A stretch of DNA of 64,000 nt from Sulfurimonas sediminis (GTDB lineage: Bacteria; Campylobacterota; Campylobacteria; Campylobacterales; Sulfurimonadaceae), in the NCBI RefSeq assembly GCF_014905115.1, contig NZ_CP041235.1:2046001-2110000 (forward strand). The letters are read 5' to 3'. The notes under the pieces were generated by a model. That model worked only from the letters and a program-made list of their open reading frames with translations, had not been told where the DNA came from and did no database searches. This document shows positions 34,560-43,881 of this stretch, in pieces. The translations under genes were made by a program, and so were the position numbers. The number at the start of each line of letters is the position of its first letter. Position 1 is the first letter of the stretch.

Positions 34560-36752
34560 CTATTTTGTATCATCCGGCAATTTATACGATAAAAAAGAGC
34601 TGCCGGCATTTGCTTTCATTAAAGGTTTCAATACAACAGTCAAGTATATAAACCTGTCATACACAGAGGAACTTGTACTCCCGACTGTAGTCAAAACAGG
34701 TCTGTTGTTTTCGGTATACTGCACTCCAAAATCCCAACATCGCTTTGTGTACAAAAATCCGAAAGAGAAACTTTTTCTCTCTTTTGATTCTAAATCATAA
34801 TTATAGCTTGTATTGTAGGAATAGTGTTTGTTGTAAGTATATTTTATATTTGATGTGAGATAACTTGTATAGGGTGTATAGGTGGCTGTTTTTGGCAAAA
34901 AAGTATTTTTATACAAATGTGAGAGTGCAATTTTCACGCCATACCTGTTGAATGACACCTGATTCAAAATCTTTGAAAACTTCTTTTCTTTATAATTATA
35001 AAACATGTTATTGTAATAGGACAAAAAACTTGTTATTTTATAGTCGAGCTCATTTTCCAAATCTCCATACCGTTCTTTTGTATTTTCGTAAGAGATGTTT
35101 TGGGAGAGTCTGTGATAAGCAATCTCCCGTGCAGAACTGTCATAAAAATATTGCTGAAAGTTTATCTGTGTATCATTCTCAATTGTTGCTATATTATAAA
35201 ACTCACATCTTTGTGCATAATTTGGATCTGCCTTATTTGTAAAATCTGAACAGTACTCCATATTATCCTGATAAAAACCATCTTTTTTACTCCAGCCTTT
35301 TGCGTTATAACGCACTTCCAGTCCTACAACATGACTAAAGTTTTCGTATCCCTTTGTCAACTGTGTTGAAACAGCAACAGTATGGTAGTTACTTGCATAA
35401 AAACCGTCATGATATTCAAAACCAGGAATTGGATTTTGTTCATGTCCGCTAAATTGAGAATGCTGCAGATACAGATTTGCCTTGTATGAAAGATTGATAT
35501 ATTCACCAAACAATGGCGTCTGAAGTGTTACAGGCAGGTTTACATCTGTTTGAATTACTTTTTTGTTTATGATTCTTTGAATATTATTACTCTGCACATC
35601 AAATGAGTACAGCATATGATCTTTAAAAAAAGTATCTACATAATGATGGTATTGAACGGTTGGAAGTTTTTGCAGTGTATTGTCATTTGTCTGGAGTGTC
35701 AAATCTTCATAATATTTAAAATAGGTGCCTATATAGTTGTCGTTTGTATTGTAAAAAATGTTTACTCTTGAGAGTACCTGTGTTGCGGTTGCCTGCTGCA
35801 GGGCATTGTTGTTTTGCGCAAGGTTAATGTAGTCAACATCATTCATATGGTTAATATCTGCATATATGCCGGACTGTCCCGGCAAGTCCAGTCCAAGCCA
35901 TTGATTCAGAGGATTTGTATTGTCATACTTAAAATTAAATCCGTAATGGGATTGGTTTTGCAGATTATATCTTAAATAATAGTCCTCGTTTTCTTTAAAA
36001 TATCCTGCTTTGAATTCTCCGTGTGAAACAGCAGAATCCACAAACCTGAAAGTAGTATAGAGTCCCTTTCCTCTTGTGGTTCTGATTTGTGGATTGATTT
36101 CCAAATCCCACCAGTTTTGTTCGGCAATGTAAATCGGCTGTTCATAATAAAATCCTTCAGTTGAAGATATGCCAAATGATGGTTTGAGAAGCCCAGTTCT
36201 TCGTGTTGTATCTAAAGAATAACCGAAATATGGCGTGTAAAATACCGGGATATCATAAATATAAAGCCGTGCGTTGTATAAATTAATCCATTTGGAATCT
36301 GTATTGTAGTCTGATGAGGAAAACTCCATTGTCCATAAAGGGTCTACAGGGTCACATCCACTGACTGAACCTGAAGTGATATCCAGAAATACCCCTTTTG
36401 ATTCACCCTCATTTGCACTGATCCAGACATCAGATTTGTTCTCAAGCAGATAAAGCGGTTTAAAATACCGCTCTTTTTTTGCCAAATTGAGTTTTGCATA
36501 TTTTCCGAGTATCTTGTACTTTTTGTTATGATTGAGCCGTACCTTTGTAAAGAGTTCCAAATCTTGCGTCTTTTGATTATACACCGCTCTTTGGGCAGTT
36601 AAAAAATAATCTTTGTAAACAACAGTGACTCCTCCGTCCGCATACACAATATTGTTTTTTGATTTGACAGAGGATGCGTATATTTCAATCTTGTCATCTG
36701 CAGTCAGAATGCTCATACAGGCAAGCAGGAAAAAAAGAAAATATTTAAGCAT
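34560..36752 (-). CDS. lptD: LPS-assembly protein LptD
   Basis: Outer-membrane beta-barrel that inserts lipopolysaccharide with LptE. Signal peptide residues 1-18 (MLKYFLFFLLACMSILTA), an OstA/LptA-like jellyroll (about residues 20-140), then a long barrel with alternating aromatic strands and a C-terminal aromatic end. Cys residues occur mainly in SGCDPVD and the CSDF...CEF loop. The 730-residue size is normal. It overlaps the preceding RDD gene by 8 bases. Confidence 0.92.
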   Translation of the reverse strand: MLKYFLFFLLACMSILTADDKIEIYASSVKSKNNIVYADGGVTVVYKDYFLTAQRAVYNQKTQDLELFTKVRLNHNKKYKILGKYAKLNLAKKERYFKPLYLLENKSDVWISANEGESKGVFLDITSGSVSGCDPVDPLWTMEFSSSDYNTDSKWINLYNARLYIYDIPVFYTPYFGYSLDTTRRTGLLKPSFGISSTEGFYYEQPIYIAEQNWWDLEINPQIRTTRGKGLYTTFRFVDSAVSHGEFKAGYFKENEDYYLRYNLQNQSHYGFNFKYDNTNPLNQWLGLDLPGQSGIYADINHMNDVDYINLAQNNNALQQATATQVLSRVNIFYNTNDNYIGTYFKYYEDLTLQTNDNTLQKLPTVQYHHYVDTFFKDHMLYSFDVQSNNIQRIINKKVIQTDVNLPVTLQTPLFGEYINLSYKANLYLQHSQFSGHEQNPIPGFEYHDGFYASNYHTVAVSTQLTKGYENFSHVVGLEVRYNAKGWSKKDGFYQDNMEYCSDFTNKADPNYAQRCEFYNIATIENDTQINFQQYFYDSSAREIAYHRLSQNISYENTKERYGDLENELDYKITSFLSYYNNMFYNYKEKKFSKILNQVSFNRYGVKIALSHLYKNTFLPKTATYTPYTSYLTSNIKYTYNKHYSYNTSYNYDLESKERKSFSFGFLYTKRCWDFGVQYTENNRPVLTTVGSTSSSVYDRFIYLTVVLKPLMKANAGSSFLSYKLPDDTK

Positions 36753-37194
36753 CTATCACCAAAGTTTTTGCGGTTTTATCATGCCATGCCTGGCGCTGCG
36801 GATCAAACATCCCCCATACAAAACCAAGATAAAAAATCATTTCACTTATAATCCTGAAAACTGCTCTGTTAAGGGCCACTGCAAAGTTCGGATTGTCCAA
36901 TGTGCGTATATCAATAACCTTTATTTTCATTGCCAGTTTCCCCAGAGTAGCCCCGTACTGCATTACAAAAAAAGTCTGATAGACTATTTTCATCGCAATA
37001 TACTGCATAACATAGGTATTTGTCAGAATAATAATATCTTCAACCGTCTGTGCATTGGCAAATGAATCAGACATTGCGATAATAAGCAAAAAAGAGAGAA
37101 GCATTTCATCTATAAAAAATGCCATTGCCCTTTTTTTAACAGAGGCGAGCTGTAAATGTTCTCGGTTAAGAAGTTTTTCAATCTCTTCATTCAA
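36745..37194 (-). CDS. RDD-family membrane protein
   Basis: 149-residue inner-membrane protein of the RDD family with about three hydrophobic segments: near 30-50, 70-95 and 115-135. The family motif Arg-x-x-x-Asp-Asp appears here as KKRAMAFFIDEML. Members are often coupled to transport or lipid systems, but role is unknown. It lies between purD and lptD with an 8-base overlap to lptD. Confidence 0.85.
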   Translation of the reverse strand: MNEEIEKLLNREHLQLASVKKRAMAFFIDEMLLSFLLIIAMSDSFANAQTVEDIIILTNTYVMQYIAMKIVYQTFFVMQYGATLGKLAMKIKVIDIRTLDNPNFAVALNRAVFRIISEMIFYLGFVWGMFDPQRQAWHDKTAKTLVIDA

Positions 37195-37205
37195 AATTCA
37201 AATTC

Positions 37206-38483
37206 CTAAAGAGCTTGGTAGGCGATATCTGTACGAAGTTTTTTTCCTGCAAAATGAACCTGTCCACATCTCATGTAGGCTCTGTCACGGGCCTCTTTGA
37301 TACTCTCACCCAAACCGACACATACCAGGACACGTCCACCCGTTGCGTAGAGTTTCCCGTCCTCCATTGTAACACCGGCAAAAGAGATATGTGTATTTTC
37401 TTCTATTTCTTTATGCTTGACATCATCCAAAATAATTTCAGCAGGTGTTGATGGTCCGTAGGGATAATTTTCACTCGCCATAACCACACCGACAGCATAC
37501 TGGTCTGAAAATTCTACTTTGATCTCGCCCAAACGCTTTGTTGCCGCTTTGTAAAACATGTCAGAGACACTTGAGGTCATTAACGGCATAAGAATTTCAC
37601 ATTCAGGATCTCCAAAACGTACATTAAACTCCAGAGTAACCGGCTCACCGTTTACCACCATAATACCGATAAAAAGCACACCCTCAAAAGGGGCACCCTC
37701 TTTTTGCATTCCCTCAAGCGTCGGACGGATAATACGCTCTCGTACTTTTTGGTACAGTGCTTCATCTACAAGCGGAGTCGGGGCATAGGCACCCATTCCC
37801 CCTGTATTTGGACCTTTGTCGCCGTCAAGCAGGCGTTTATGGTCCTGTGCAGCCGGAAGTAAAATATAATCTTTCCCGTCACATACTGCAAACATAGAAA
37901 GTTCATATCCGTCTAAAAACTCTTCCACGATTACTTTTTTACCCGCATCACCAAAACTTTTTCCGCTGAGCATTTCAGAAATTGCTTTTTTTGCCTCATC
38001 ATGGGATTGTGCAATAATAACACCCTTTCCTCCACACAGACCATCTGCTTTTACAACGATCGGTGTCTGCAGTCTGTTTGTAAACGCAAACAGCTCTTCA
38101 ATCGAATCGCTCTCTATGTATTTTGCTGTAGGAATGTCATATTTTGCCAAAAAGTTTTTCATATAAACCTTTGAACCCTCAAGCTGTGCGGCTTCTTTGC
38201 CTGGTCCGAAAATTGTCAATCCCTCTGCCTTAAATATATCAACAACACCATCCACCAAAGGCGCTTCAGGACCTACTATAGTCAAATCAATCTCATTTTC
38301 TTTAGCAAATGCTGCCAAATCATTGTAATCTTTGATATCGAGATTTGTTCCCAGATTGTTTGTTGCACCGTTTCCAGGCTGAAAAAAAAGCTCATGTTCT
38401 GCTTCTTCATTTTTTATAGCACGGGCAATAGAGTACTCTCGTCCACCGCTCCCCAATATCAATATTTTCATTTGTATCTCCAT
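37206..38483 (-). CDS. purD: phosphoribosylamine-glycine ligase
   Basis: ATP-grasp enzyme of purine synthesis joining glycine to phosphoribosylamine. The true start is probably ATG 38471 ([19 protein letters not shown]), four codons into the open reading; both give about 421-425 residues. Motifs: GSGGREY at the start, the ATP-grasp block [17 protein letters not shown], and [21 protein letters not shown]. The 6S RNA gene lies immediately upstream, an arrangement known across Campylobacterota. Confidence 0.96.
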   Translation of the reverse strand: MEIQMKILILGSGGREYSIARAIKNEEAEHELFFQPGNGATNNLGTNLDIKDYNDLAAFAKENEIDLTIVGPEAPLVDGVVDIFKAEGLTIFGPGKEAAQLEGSKVYMKNFLAKYDIPTAKYIESDSIEELFAFTNRLQTPIVVKADGLCGGKGVIIAQSHDEAKKAISEMLSGKSFGDAGKKVIVEEFLDGYELSMFAVCDGKDYILLPAAQDHKRLLDGDKGPNTGGMGAYAPTPLVDEALYQKVRERIIRPTLEGMQKEGAPFEGVLFIGIMVVNGEPVTLEFNVRFGDPECEILMPLMTSSVSDMFYKAATKRLGEIKVEFSDQYAVGVVMASENYPYGPSTPAEIILDDVKHKEIEENTHISFAGVTMEDGKLYATGGRVLVCVGLGESIKEARDRAYMRCGQVHFAGKKLRTDIAYQAL

Positions 38484-38537
38484 AAGTTGTTAAAAAATTT
38501 ATTTGTCTCACCGTAATAAAACAAATAAATTTTTTTG

Positions 38538-38740
38538 CATTAACCCGAGCAGCCGTCGCACTATTGGCTTGGTTCTAAAAGCCGAATTTGGGTGAAGAGA
38601 GGGTTGTCTAACGGCGGCAATTTCATCGGCAGAGTCAACATACCTCAAGCGAAACCACCGACACACAACAACCCTACTGGTTCACGTTGTGAATATGTAG
38701 AACCCGCATATATGTGCTGACACGAACTACTCAGATTAAC
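38538..38740 (-). ncRNA. ssrS: 6S RNA
   Basis: About 203 bases read on the minus strand. The 5' end (TTAATCTGAGTAGTTCGTG) pairs with the 3' end (CGACGGCTGCTCGGGTTAA) along 17-18 positions with several G-U pairs. An inner stem joins AGGGTTGT to ACAACCCT, and further inside TGTCGG to CCGATGA. The unpaired middle on each side gives the central bubble that mimics an open promoter. Position directly before purD is the conserved place for 6S RNA in this phylum. It binds the housekeeping RNA polymerase in stationary phase. Promoter -10 TATAAT is at 38747-38752. Assignment is by structure and neighbourhood; no sequence search was possible. Confidence 0.8.
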
Positions 38741-38746
38741 AGAATA

Positions 38747-38752
38747 ATTATA
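38747..38752 (-). promoter_or_regulatory. -10 box of the 6S RNA gene
   Basis: TATAAT on the minus strand, 6-7 bases before the expected 6S start. Upstream is an AT-rich run, not a clear -35, as is usual in this phylum. ISAs1 copy 2 ends 41 bases further upstream. Confidence 0.65.
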
Positions 38753-38793
38753 CTAAAAATATGCTTGTTTTTATTTTAGGATACCTCTAAATA

Positions 38794-40102
38794 TAGGTAA
38801 ATCCCACGAAAAATAAAATAAATCTTAATCAATAGATTCAAAAGAACTGGAAGAAATATTGCTTAGACTCCTAAAACAAGGAGTTTACCATCAAATTAAC
38901 ACGCACAAAAGCCTTACTTGAATCGCTAAAAAGTATCCCAGACTATAGAGTAGATACAGGGAAGATAGAATATCCATTGCACGAAGTTCTTTTCATGACA
39001 CTTTTTGCACTTATCAAAGGAAATACAACTTTTAAGGATATATTTTCATGGATGATATATAACAAAGACAATGCAATACTCAAAGAGATTTTTGATAAAG
39101 AAGAGATAACGATTCCTTCCAAATCAACATATCATCGTTTATTGATAAACACAGATAATAATGCTTTGGAAAAAGTATTTAGAGAGTTCTTTTTTCCATT
39201 CATTGCACAAGAAAATATTGCTATTGACGGGAAGTGGCTGAGAGGTAGCGACGTGAATGGTCAATACACACAGGAAAGACATAAAGCAATACTAAATATC
39301 TTGGATAAAGATATAAAAATAGTGTTTGCTCACAAGTTTTTAGATAAAAATAAGAGTAGCGAAATTACTGCACTCAAAGAGGTTTTAAACGATAATATTT
39401 TTAGCAATGAAGGACAGATATTTTCCTTTGATGCACTGCTTACTCAATCAGAGATTCTCAACACTATTGATGAGCAAGGTAACAGATATATAGCAAAACT
39501 CAAAGATAACCAGAAACACCTCAAAGAGAAAGCTATAAAGACCATAGAAGAGTTTAATCAGCCTACAGATAGAGTTGATGATGAAGATAGCTATTTAACT
39601 GAAAACAACAAAAGAGTCTCTCGAAAAGTAGAAGTTTTTCAAAATAAAAGTGCTGATTTAGTTATGTATCATGAGAACTTTCAAAATATTCAATCACTCA
39701 TTAAAGTGACGAAAACATTAACAAATGCACAGACTGGTGAAGTTACAATTTCAACTCAATATTTAATGGCTAACTTTAAAACAACTGCAAAAGAGTTTCT
39801 TCAAAAGATACTGCAACATTGGAGAGTGGAAACATATCACTATCACTTAGATATGCTTACTGAAGAAGATGACCATATAGCATATAAAGAGCCTTTCTCT
39901 ATAGCTATTCTTAGAAGTTTTACTGTTAATCTTTATCAGTTGTTTTTAAATGAGAACAAAGATAAAAAGGTACTCCTAACCGGTAAAACTACAATGGCAG
40001 ATATTAAAAGAAATGCTCTTTATCGTGATGATTTTAGTGTTCAATTGATTGAATCAAACTATATTGATTAAGATTTGTTTTATTTTTCGTGGGATTTACC
40101 TA
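38794..40102 (+). mobile_element. ISAs1-family insertion sequence, copy 2
   Basis: A 1309-base element with the same ends as copy 1 (TAGGTAAATCCC at 38794, inverted at 40102) and an identical transposase. Orientation is opposite to copy 1. Flanks CTCTAAATA (left) and CTATTTGCA (right) do not match, so no target-site duplication is present: the flanks have been altered since insertion, by deletion or rearrangement. The right end supplies the last codons of hemD. Confidence 0.92.
38890..40071 (+). CDS. ISAs1-family transposase (copy 2)
   Basis: Same protein as copy 1. The open frame from ATC at 38890, six bases after AAGGAG, gives 393 residues with the full N-terminal domain; the first standard start in frame is TTG 38977 and would drop 29 residues. 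Catalytic residues are as in copy 1 (IAIDG, FSFDA, WRVETYH). No stop or frameshift is visible. Confidence 0.85.
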   Translation: MKLTRTKALLESLKSIPDYRVDTGKIEYPLHEVLFMTLFALIKGNTTFKDIFSWMIYNKDNAILKEIFDKEEITIPSKSTYHRLLINTDNNALEKVFREFFFPFIAQENIAIDGKWLRGSDVNGQYTQERHKAILNILDKDIKIVFAHKFLDKNKSSEITALKEVLNDNIFSNEGQIFSFDALLTQSEILNTIDEQGNRYIAKLKDNQKHLKEKAIKTIEEFNQPTDRVDDEDSYLTENNKRVSRKVEVFQNKSADLVMYHENFQNIQSLIKVTKTLTNAQTGEVTISTQYLMANFKTTAKEFLQKILQHWRVETYHYHLDMLTEEDDHIAYKEPFSIAILRSFTVNLYQLFLNENKDKKVLLTGKTTMADIKRNALYRDDFSVQLIESNYID

Positions 40103-40727
40103 CTATTTGCATACAACTCTCGATAGTTGTCTCATCAGAAAGAGTATAGGAGCAGTTTTTTGGCAGTGCTTTTGCCGTCGTTTTGCCAATAACTATTATT
40201 TTGTGTGTGTGCAGCAAAGTATGCCTGCTTAAAAAACACTCTACACTTGAAGGAGAGGTAAAAATAAGTATAGCCTCCTGCGGCACTGTTACATGTAACA
40301 ACGCTTCACTGCATTTGCTTGCATAGACAATTTTTTCATCTATGCAGTATCCCTCTTCTTTACATGTAAGGACAAAATCAGAGGCAACAAGTTCAGCACG
40401 CAGATAAAGCCATTTTGTCTCTTTTGGGTATTGTTTGATTTTTTCCACAAGAGTATCGCCATATCCTTTACCGACAGCCAGAACCTGCCCCCCTAAATCT
40501 TCAAAACTCTTTGCACTCTGTTTTGAAATACAGAGCGCCGGCTTCTTTATATACTCTTTTTTCTCATACTGTTGCAACGCTTTTGATGCCTGCTTTGAGG
40601 TAATAATAAAATAATCATATTTGGAAAAATCAATTTCAGGCTGAAAAAAAGTAATATCCAAAGAGTTTACATGTACAGCGTCAGGATGAGAAGATACAGA
40701 AAAAAGGTAAATGGGCTTATTATGCAT
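40080..40727 (-). CDS. hemD: uroporphyrinogen-III synthase, 3' end rewritten by IS
   Basis: Cyclises hydroxymethylbilane to uroporphyrinogen III in tetrapyrrole synthesis. The start ATG 40727 (MHNKPIYLFS) follows GAGGAAA; an upstream open stretch to 40796 has no such site. The 215-residue protein shows the weakly conserved HemD pattern, with IIVIGKTTAKAL and DETTIESCMQI near the C-terminus. The last seven residues, VGKSHEK, and the stop codon come from the terminal repeat of ISAs1 copy 2. Only a few native residues are likely lost, so function is probably kept. Two exact TTACATGTAA palindromes (40289, 40360) and one near copy (40667) lie within. Confidence 0.85.
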   Translation of the reverse strand: MHNKPIYLFSVSSHPDAVHVNSLDITFFQPEIDFSKYDYFIITSKQASKALQQYEKKEYIKKPALCISKQSAKSFEDLGGQVLAVGKGYGDTLVEKIKQYPKETKWLYLRAELVASDFVLTCKEEGYCIDEKIVYASKCSEALLHVTVPQEAILIFTSPSSVECFLSRHTLLHTHKIIVIGKTTAKALPKNCSYTLSDETTIESCMQIVGKSHEK

Positions 40728-40853
40728 TGAAATTTCCTCGTTTATGGAAATCGTAAAAAGTTTGATGTAATTTTGAATGTTTTTAGGTTGAGGCATAGTT
40801 AATCTATGCCGATGCCTAAATCATTTCAAAGTGCATTGAAATTTTTCTCGATT

Positions 40854-42404
40854 TTATTCCCATTCGATTGTTGCAGGTGGTTTTGAAGATATATCATAAA
40901 CTACACGGTTTATCCCATCCACTTCATTGATAATACGTCTTGAAATTCGCTCCAGCAGATCATGTGGCAGATGTGCGAATGTTGCTGTCATCCCGTCAAC
41001 CGCCTCTACAACTCTGATACATACCGTGTTGTCATAGGTACGGTTGTCACCCATTACACCTACTGATTTTACATTTAAAAGCACGGCAAAAGCCTGCCAT
41101 GTTTTTGCATAATATCCGCTTGCTTTGAGTTCATCGAGTAAAATAACATCTGCTTCGCGCAGAAGATCCAAATCAGGAACATTTACATCTCCCATGATTC
41201 TAATGGCAAGACCAGGGCCAGGGAAAGGATGACGGTTAATCATACTCTCCGGAAGTCCCAGTTCCAGTCCGATTTTACGCACTTCGTCTTTAAAAAGTTC
41301 ACGCAGCGGCTCAATCAGTTCAAAATCCATCCAGTCAGGAAGACCGCCGACATTATGGTGAGATTTAATCACTTCTGAGGGACCGTTGACAGAGATAGAT
41401 TCGATAACATCCGGATAGAGTGTTCCTTGTGCCAAAAACTTAATACCGTCATGCTTTTTCGCCTCTTTTTCAAACTCTTCTATAAACGTATGCCCGATAA
41501 TTTTACGTTTTTGTTCAGGGTCACTCACTCCTGCCAGTTTTGTCAGGAAATTATCCGCTGCATCCACAGTAACAAGAGGCGCTTTGAGATTTACTTTGAA
41601 AACTTCTTCAACCTGTTCTCTCTCACCTTTGCGTAACAGTCCGTTATCTACAAACACAGGAATAAGCTGATCACCGATTGCTTCATACAGCATTGCTGCC
41701 ACAACAGAACTGTCAACGCCTCCGCTTAATCCGCAAAGCACTTTGGCATCGCCGACACGTTCACGGATGGATTCAATCTGCTGCTTGAGAAAATGCTCCA
41801 TTTTCCATTTTTCTGTCACTCCGCAGATATTTTTTGCAAAGTTACGAAGCATCAGGTAGCCTTCTTCAGAGTGCTGTACTTCCGGGTGAAACTGAAGCGC
41901 ATAGACACGTTTTTCATCATTTGCAATGGCCGCATACGGTGAATTGTCAGATGTGGCGATTACCTTAAAACCCTCAGGAAGTGTTTCGACTCTGTCCGAG
42001 TGGCTCATCCAGACTGTAGTGTGATTGTCACAATCTTTAAAAAGAGGGGAAACATTGTCAGGGTAGCCGACTATGCCAAGTTCTGCTTTTCCGTATTCAT
42101 GGTGGTCAGAACGTATAACCGAACCGCCAAAATCTACCGCAATTCTTTGCATTCCATAACAGATACCAAGAATCGGAATACCCATTTTATAAACCTCTTT
42201 GTCAACTTCATAGGCATCTTTGTTGTATACAGAAGATGGGCCTCCGCTGAGTATGATTCCCTGAGGATTTTTCGCTGCAATATCCTGGGCTTTTGTATGA
42301 AAAGGAAGGATTTCACAGTATATTTTATCTTCACGAAGACGACGAGCGATGAGTTGTGTGTATTGAGAGCCAAAGTCTAAAACTATAATGCTAACATTTG
42401 TCAT
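40854..42404 (-). CDS. guaA: GMP synthase (glutamine-hydrolysing)
   Basis: Converts XMP to GMP with glutamine. The 516 residues have a glutamine amidotransferase domain with the catalytic Cys in GICYGMQ (about residue 83) and His/Glu in [11 protein letters not shown], then an ATP-pyrophosphatase domain with the P-loop LSGGVDSSV (about residue 229), and the dimer domain with [15 protein letters not shown]. The start ATG has a weak ribosome site. Confidence 0.97.
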   Translation of the reverse strand: MTNVSIIVLDFGSQYTQLIARRLREDKIYCEILPFHTKAQDIAAKNPQGIILSGGPSSVYNKDAYEVDKEVYKMGIPILGICYGMQRIAVDFGGSVIRSDHHEYGKAELGIVGYPDNVSPLFKDCDNHTTVWMSHSDRVETLPEGFKVIATSDNSPYAAIANDEKRVYALQFHPEVQHSEEGYLMLRNFAKNICGVTEKWKMEHFLKQQIESIRERVGDAKVLCGLSGGVDSSVVAAMLYEAIGDQLIPVFVDNGLLRKGEREQVEEVFKVNLKAPLVTVDAADNFLTKLAGVSDPEQKRKIIGHTFIEEFEKEAKKHDGIKFLAQGTLYPDVIESISVNGPSEVIKSHHNVGGLPDWMDFELIEPLRELFKDEVRKIGLELGLPESMINRHPFPGPGLAIRIMGDVNVPDLDLLREADVILLDELKASGYYAKTWQAFAVLLNVKSVGVMGDNRTYDNTVCIRVVEAVDGMTATFAHLPHDLLERISRRIINEVDGINRVVYDISSKPPATIEWE

Positions 42405-42508
42405 TGAAATGCCTTTTTACTTTTATAAATAATTATGAAAGGATACAATAAATAAGATTAATGTTTGATTTGTTCTTTGAAATCCAGACCTTGGTCATAA
42501 AAGAGACA

Positions 42509-42531
42509 AAGCCCGCACTGAAGTACGGGTT
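42509..42531 (+). repeat. dispersed hairpin repeat, copy 5
   Basis: AGCCCG, loop CACTGAAGTA, CGGGTTA, the CCCG/CGGG stem version. It lies in the 169-base gap between the nhaD stop and the guaA start, close to the nhaD 3' end, so it may act as a transcript end structure. Confidence 0.8.
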
Positions 42532-42573
42532 ACAAAAATTTGGATTCGAACTGTGATTTGTTTAAAACTATTT

Positions 42574-43881
42574 TTAATAAAGCCCCATAATTTCAAACTG
42601 AACGTACCAGATTATAATAGAAACCGCATATCCTACCAAAATGGTCCAGGCATGCTTCATGTGTGAACCAAAAGTATAAATACCGCGAAGTTTTCCCATA
42701 ACTCCGACACCGGCTGCTGAACCAAAAGAGATCAGGCTGCCACCGATACCCGCTGTCATGGTGACAAGCATCCACTGGTCTATTCCCATACTTGGAGAAG
42801 ATTTTAAAATGGCACTCATCACCGGTACATTGTCTACAATTGCAGAAAGGAATCCGACACCGATATTGGCTGTAGTTGAGCCAAGCAACTCATACAGGTG
42901 ATGAATATATTCCAAAAAGCCTAAAAAGTGTAATGCACCTACGGCAGAAAGAATACCAAAGAAGAAAAGAAGTGTGTCATTTTCCACTTTTTCCATATTG
43001 ACATAGATATTGAAGCTATGCTGTCCTGATCTTTCCAATTGAAAGGCATAAAGTTTTAAAATTGCCAAACCAAACATCATACCCCACATTGCCGGAAAAT
43101 GGAAAAAAGTATGTCCAAGAACAGCAATTGCAATGGTCAAAACTCCCAAATAGGCAACCATCATTCCTCCATCTTGCACTTGTGGTTTCTTTTCAGTCGC
43201 TGCATCAAATGGCGGTTCTCCCGAGGGAACAGACAAAGAGAGTAAAAATGCCGTAACAACCCAGCCGACAACAGAAGCAGGAAAGAGAAAGAGAAAGTCT
43301 ACAAATTCCCCTTTGCCGGCAGTCCATGCCATGAGTGTTGTAATATCACCAAACGGAGACCATGCACCGCCTGCATTGGCAGCTACGACAATATTTATGG
43401 CACCCGGAACCAAAAATGCAAGATTTTTCTTATCGATTGTAAAAAGCACGGTGGAAAGAATCAAGGCAGTTGTCAGGTTATCTGCGACTGGGGAGATAAA
43501 AAACGCCAACAGGCCAGTCAGCCAAAAAAGCTTTTTATAGGTGTACCCTTTTGAAACAAGTTTATACTTTAGCAAATCAAAAACACCGCGTTCTAAAAGC
43601 GTCTCAATAAAAGTCATTGCAACAAGCAGGAAAAAGAAAATTTCAGCTATCTCCAAAATCAGCTTTTCCAGTTCATCATGCAGCGGATCAGGATCCAATC
43701 CGTTAATAGCATAATAAATACCGATCAGCATAAACATAAATGTACCGGCAAAAAGTGCCGGTTTTGCTTTGTTTATCTCATATTTTTCTTCTGTAGCGAT
43801 AAAATAATACGCTATAACAAAGACAGCTAAGCTCAGCCATCCTACCCAGGTTGTTGCAAGATTTATTGCTTCGTGTTCCAT
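42574..43881 (-). CDS. nhaD: sodium:proton antiporter NhaD
   Basis: Inner-membrane Na+/H+ antiporter of the NhaD type, 435 residues with about 11-13 hydrophobic segments. Landmarks are ISPVADNLTTALI (about residue 130) and SAIVDNVPVMSAILK (about residue 350), the paired Asp-Asn motifs of the ion transporter fold, and AANAGGAWSPFGDITTLMAW between them. The start ATG abuts the nadB stop by one base. Sodium extrusion fits a marine or brackish habitat. Confidence 0.93.
   Translation of the reverse strand: MEHEAINLATTWVGWLSLAVFVIAYYFIATEEKYEINKAKPALFAGTFMFMLIGIYYAINGLDPDPLHDELEKLILEIAEIFFFLLVAMTFIETLLERGVFDLLKYKLVSKGYTYKKLFWLTGLLAFFISPVADNLTTALILSTVLFTIDKKNLAFLVPGAINIVVAANAGGAWSPFGDITTLMAWTAGKGEFVDFLFLFPASVVGWVVTAFLLSLSVPSGEPPFDAATEKKPQVQDGGMMVAYLGVLTIAIAVLGHTFFHFPAMWGMMFGLAILKLYAFQLERSGQHSFNIYVNMEKVENDTLLFFFGILSAVGALHFLGFLEYIHHLYELLGSTTANIGVGFLSAIVDNVPVMSAILKSSPSMGIDQWMLVTMTAGIGGSLISFGSAAGVGVMGKLRGIYTFGSHMKHAWTILVGYAVSIIIWYVQFEIMGLY

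Noticed and set aside
38538-38740. tmRNA, RNase P RNA or SRP RNA
   Set aside because: No tag reading frame or CCA end, no GAGGAAAGTC motif and no SRP loop were found; the fold and purD neighbour fit 6S RNA.
21580-40102. Inversion between the two ISAs1 copies has already taken place
   Set aside because: Copy 1 still has matched 9-base target repeats on both sides, which an inversion would have split between the copies.
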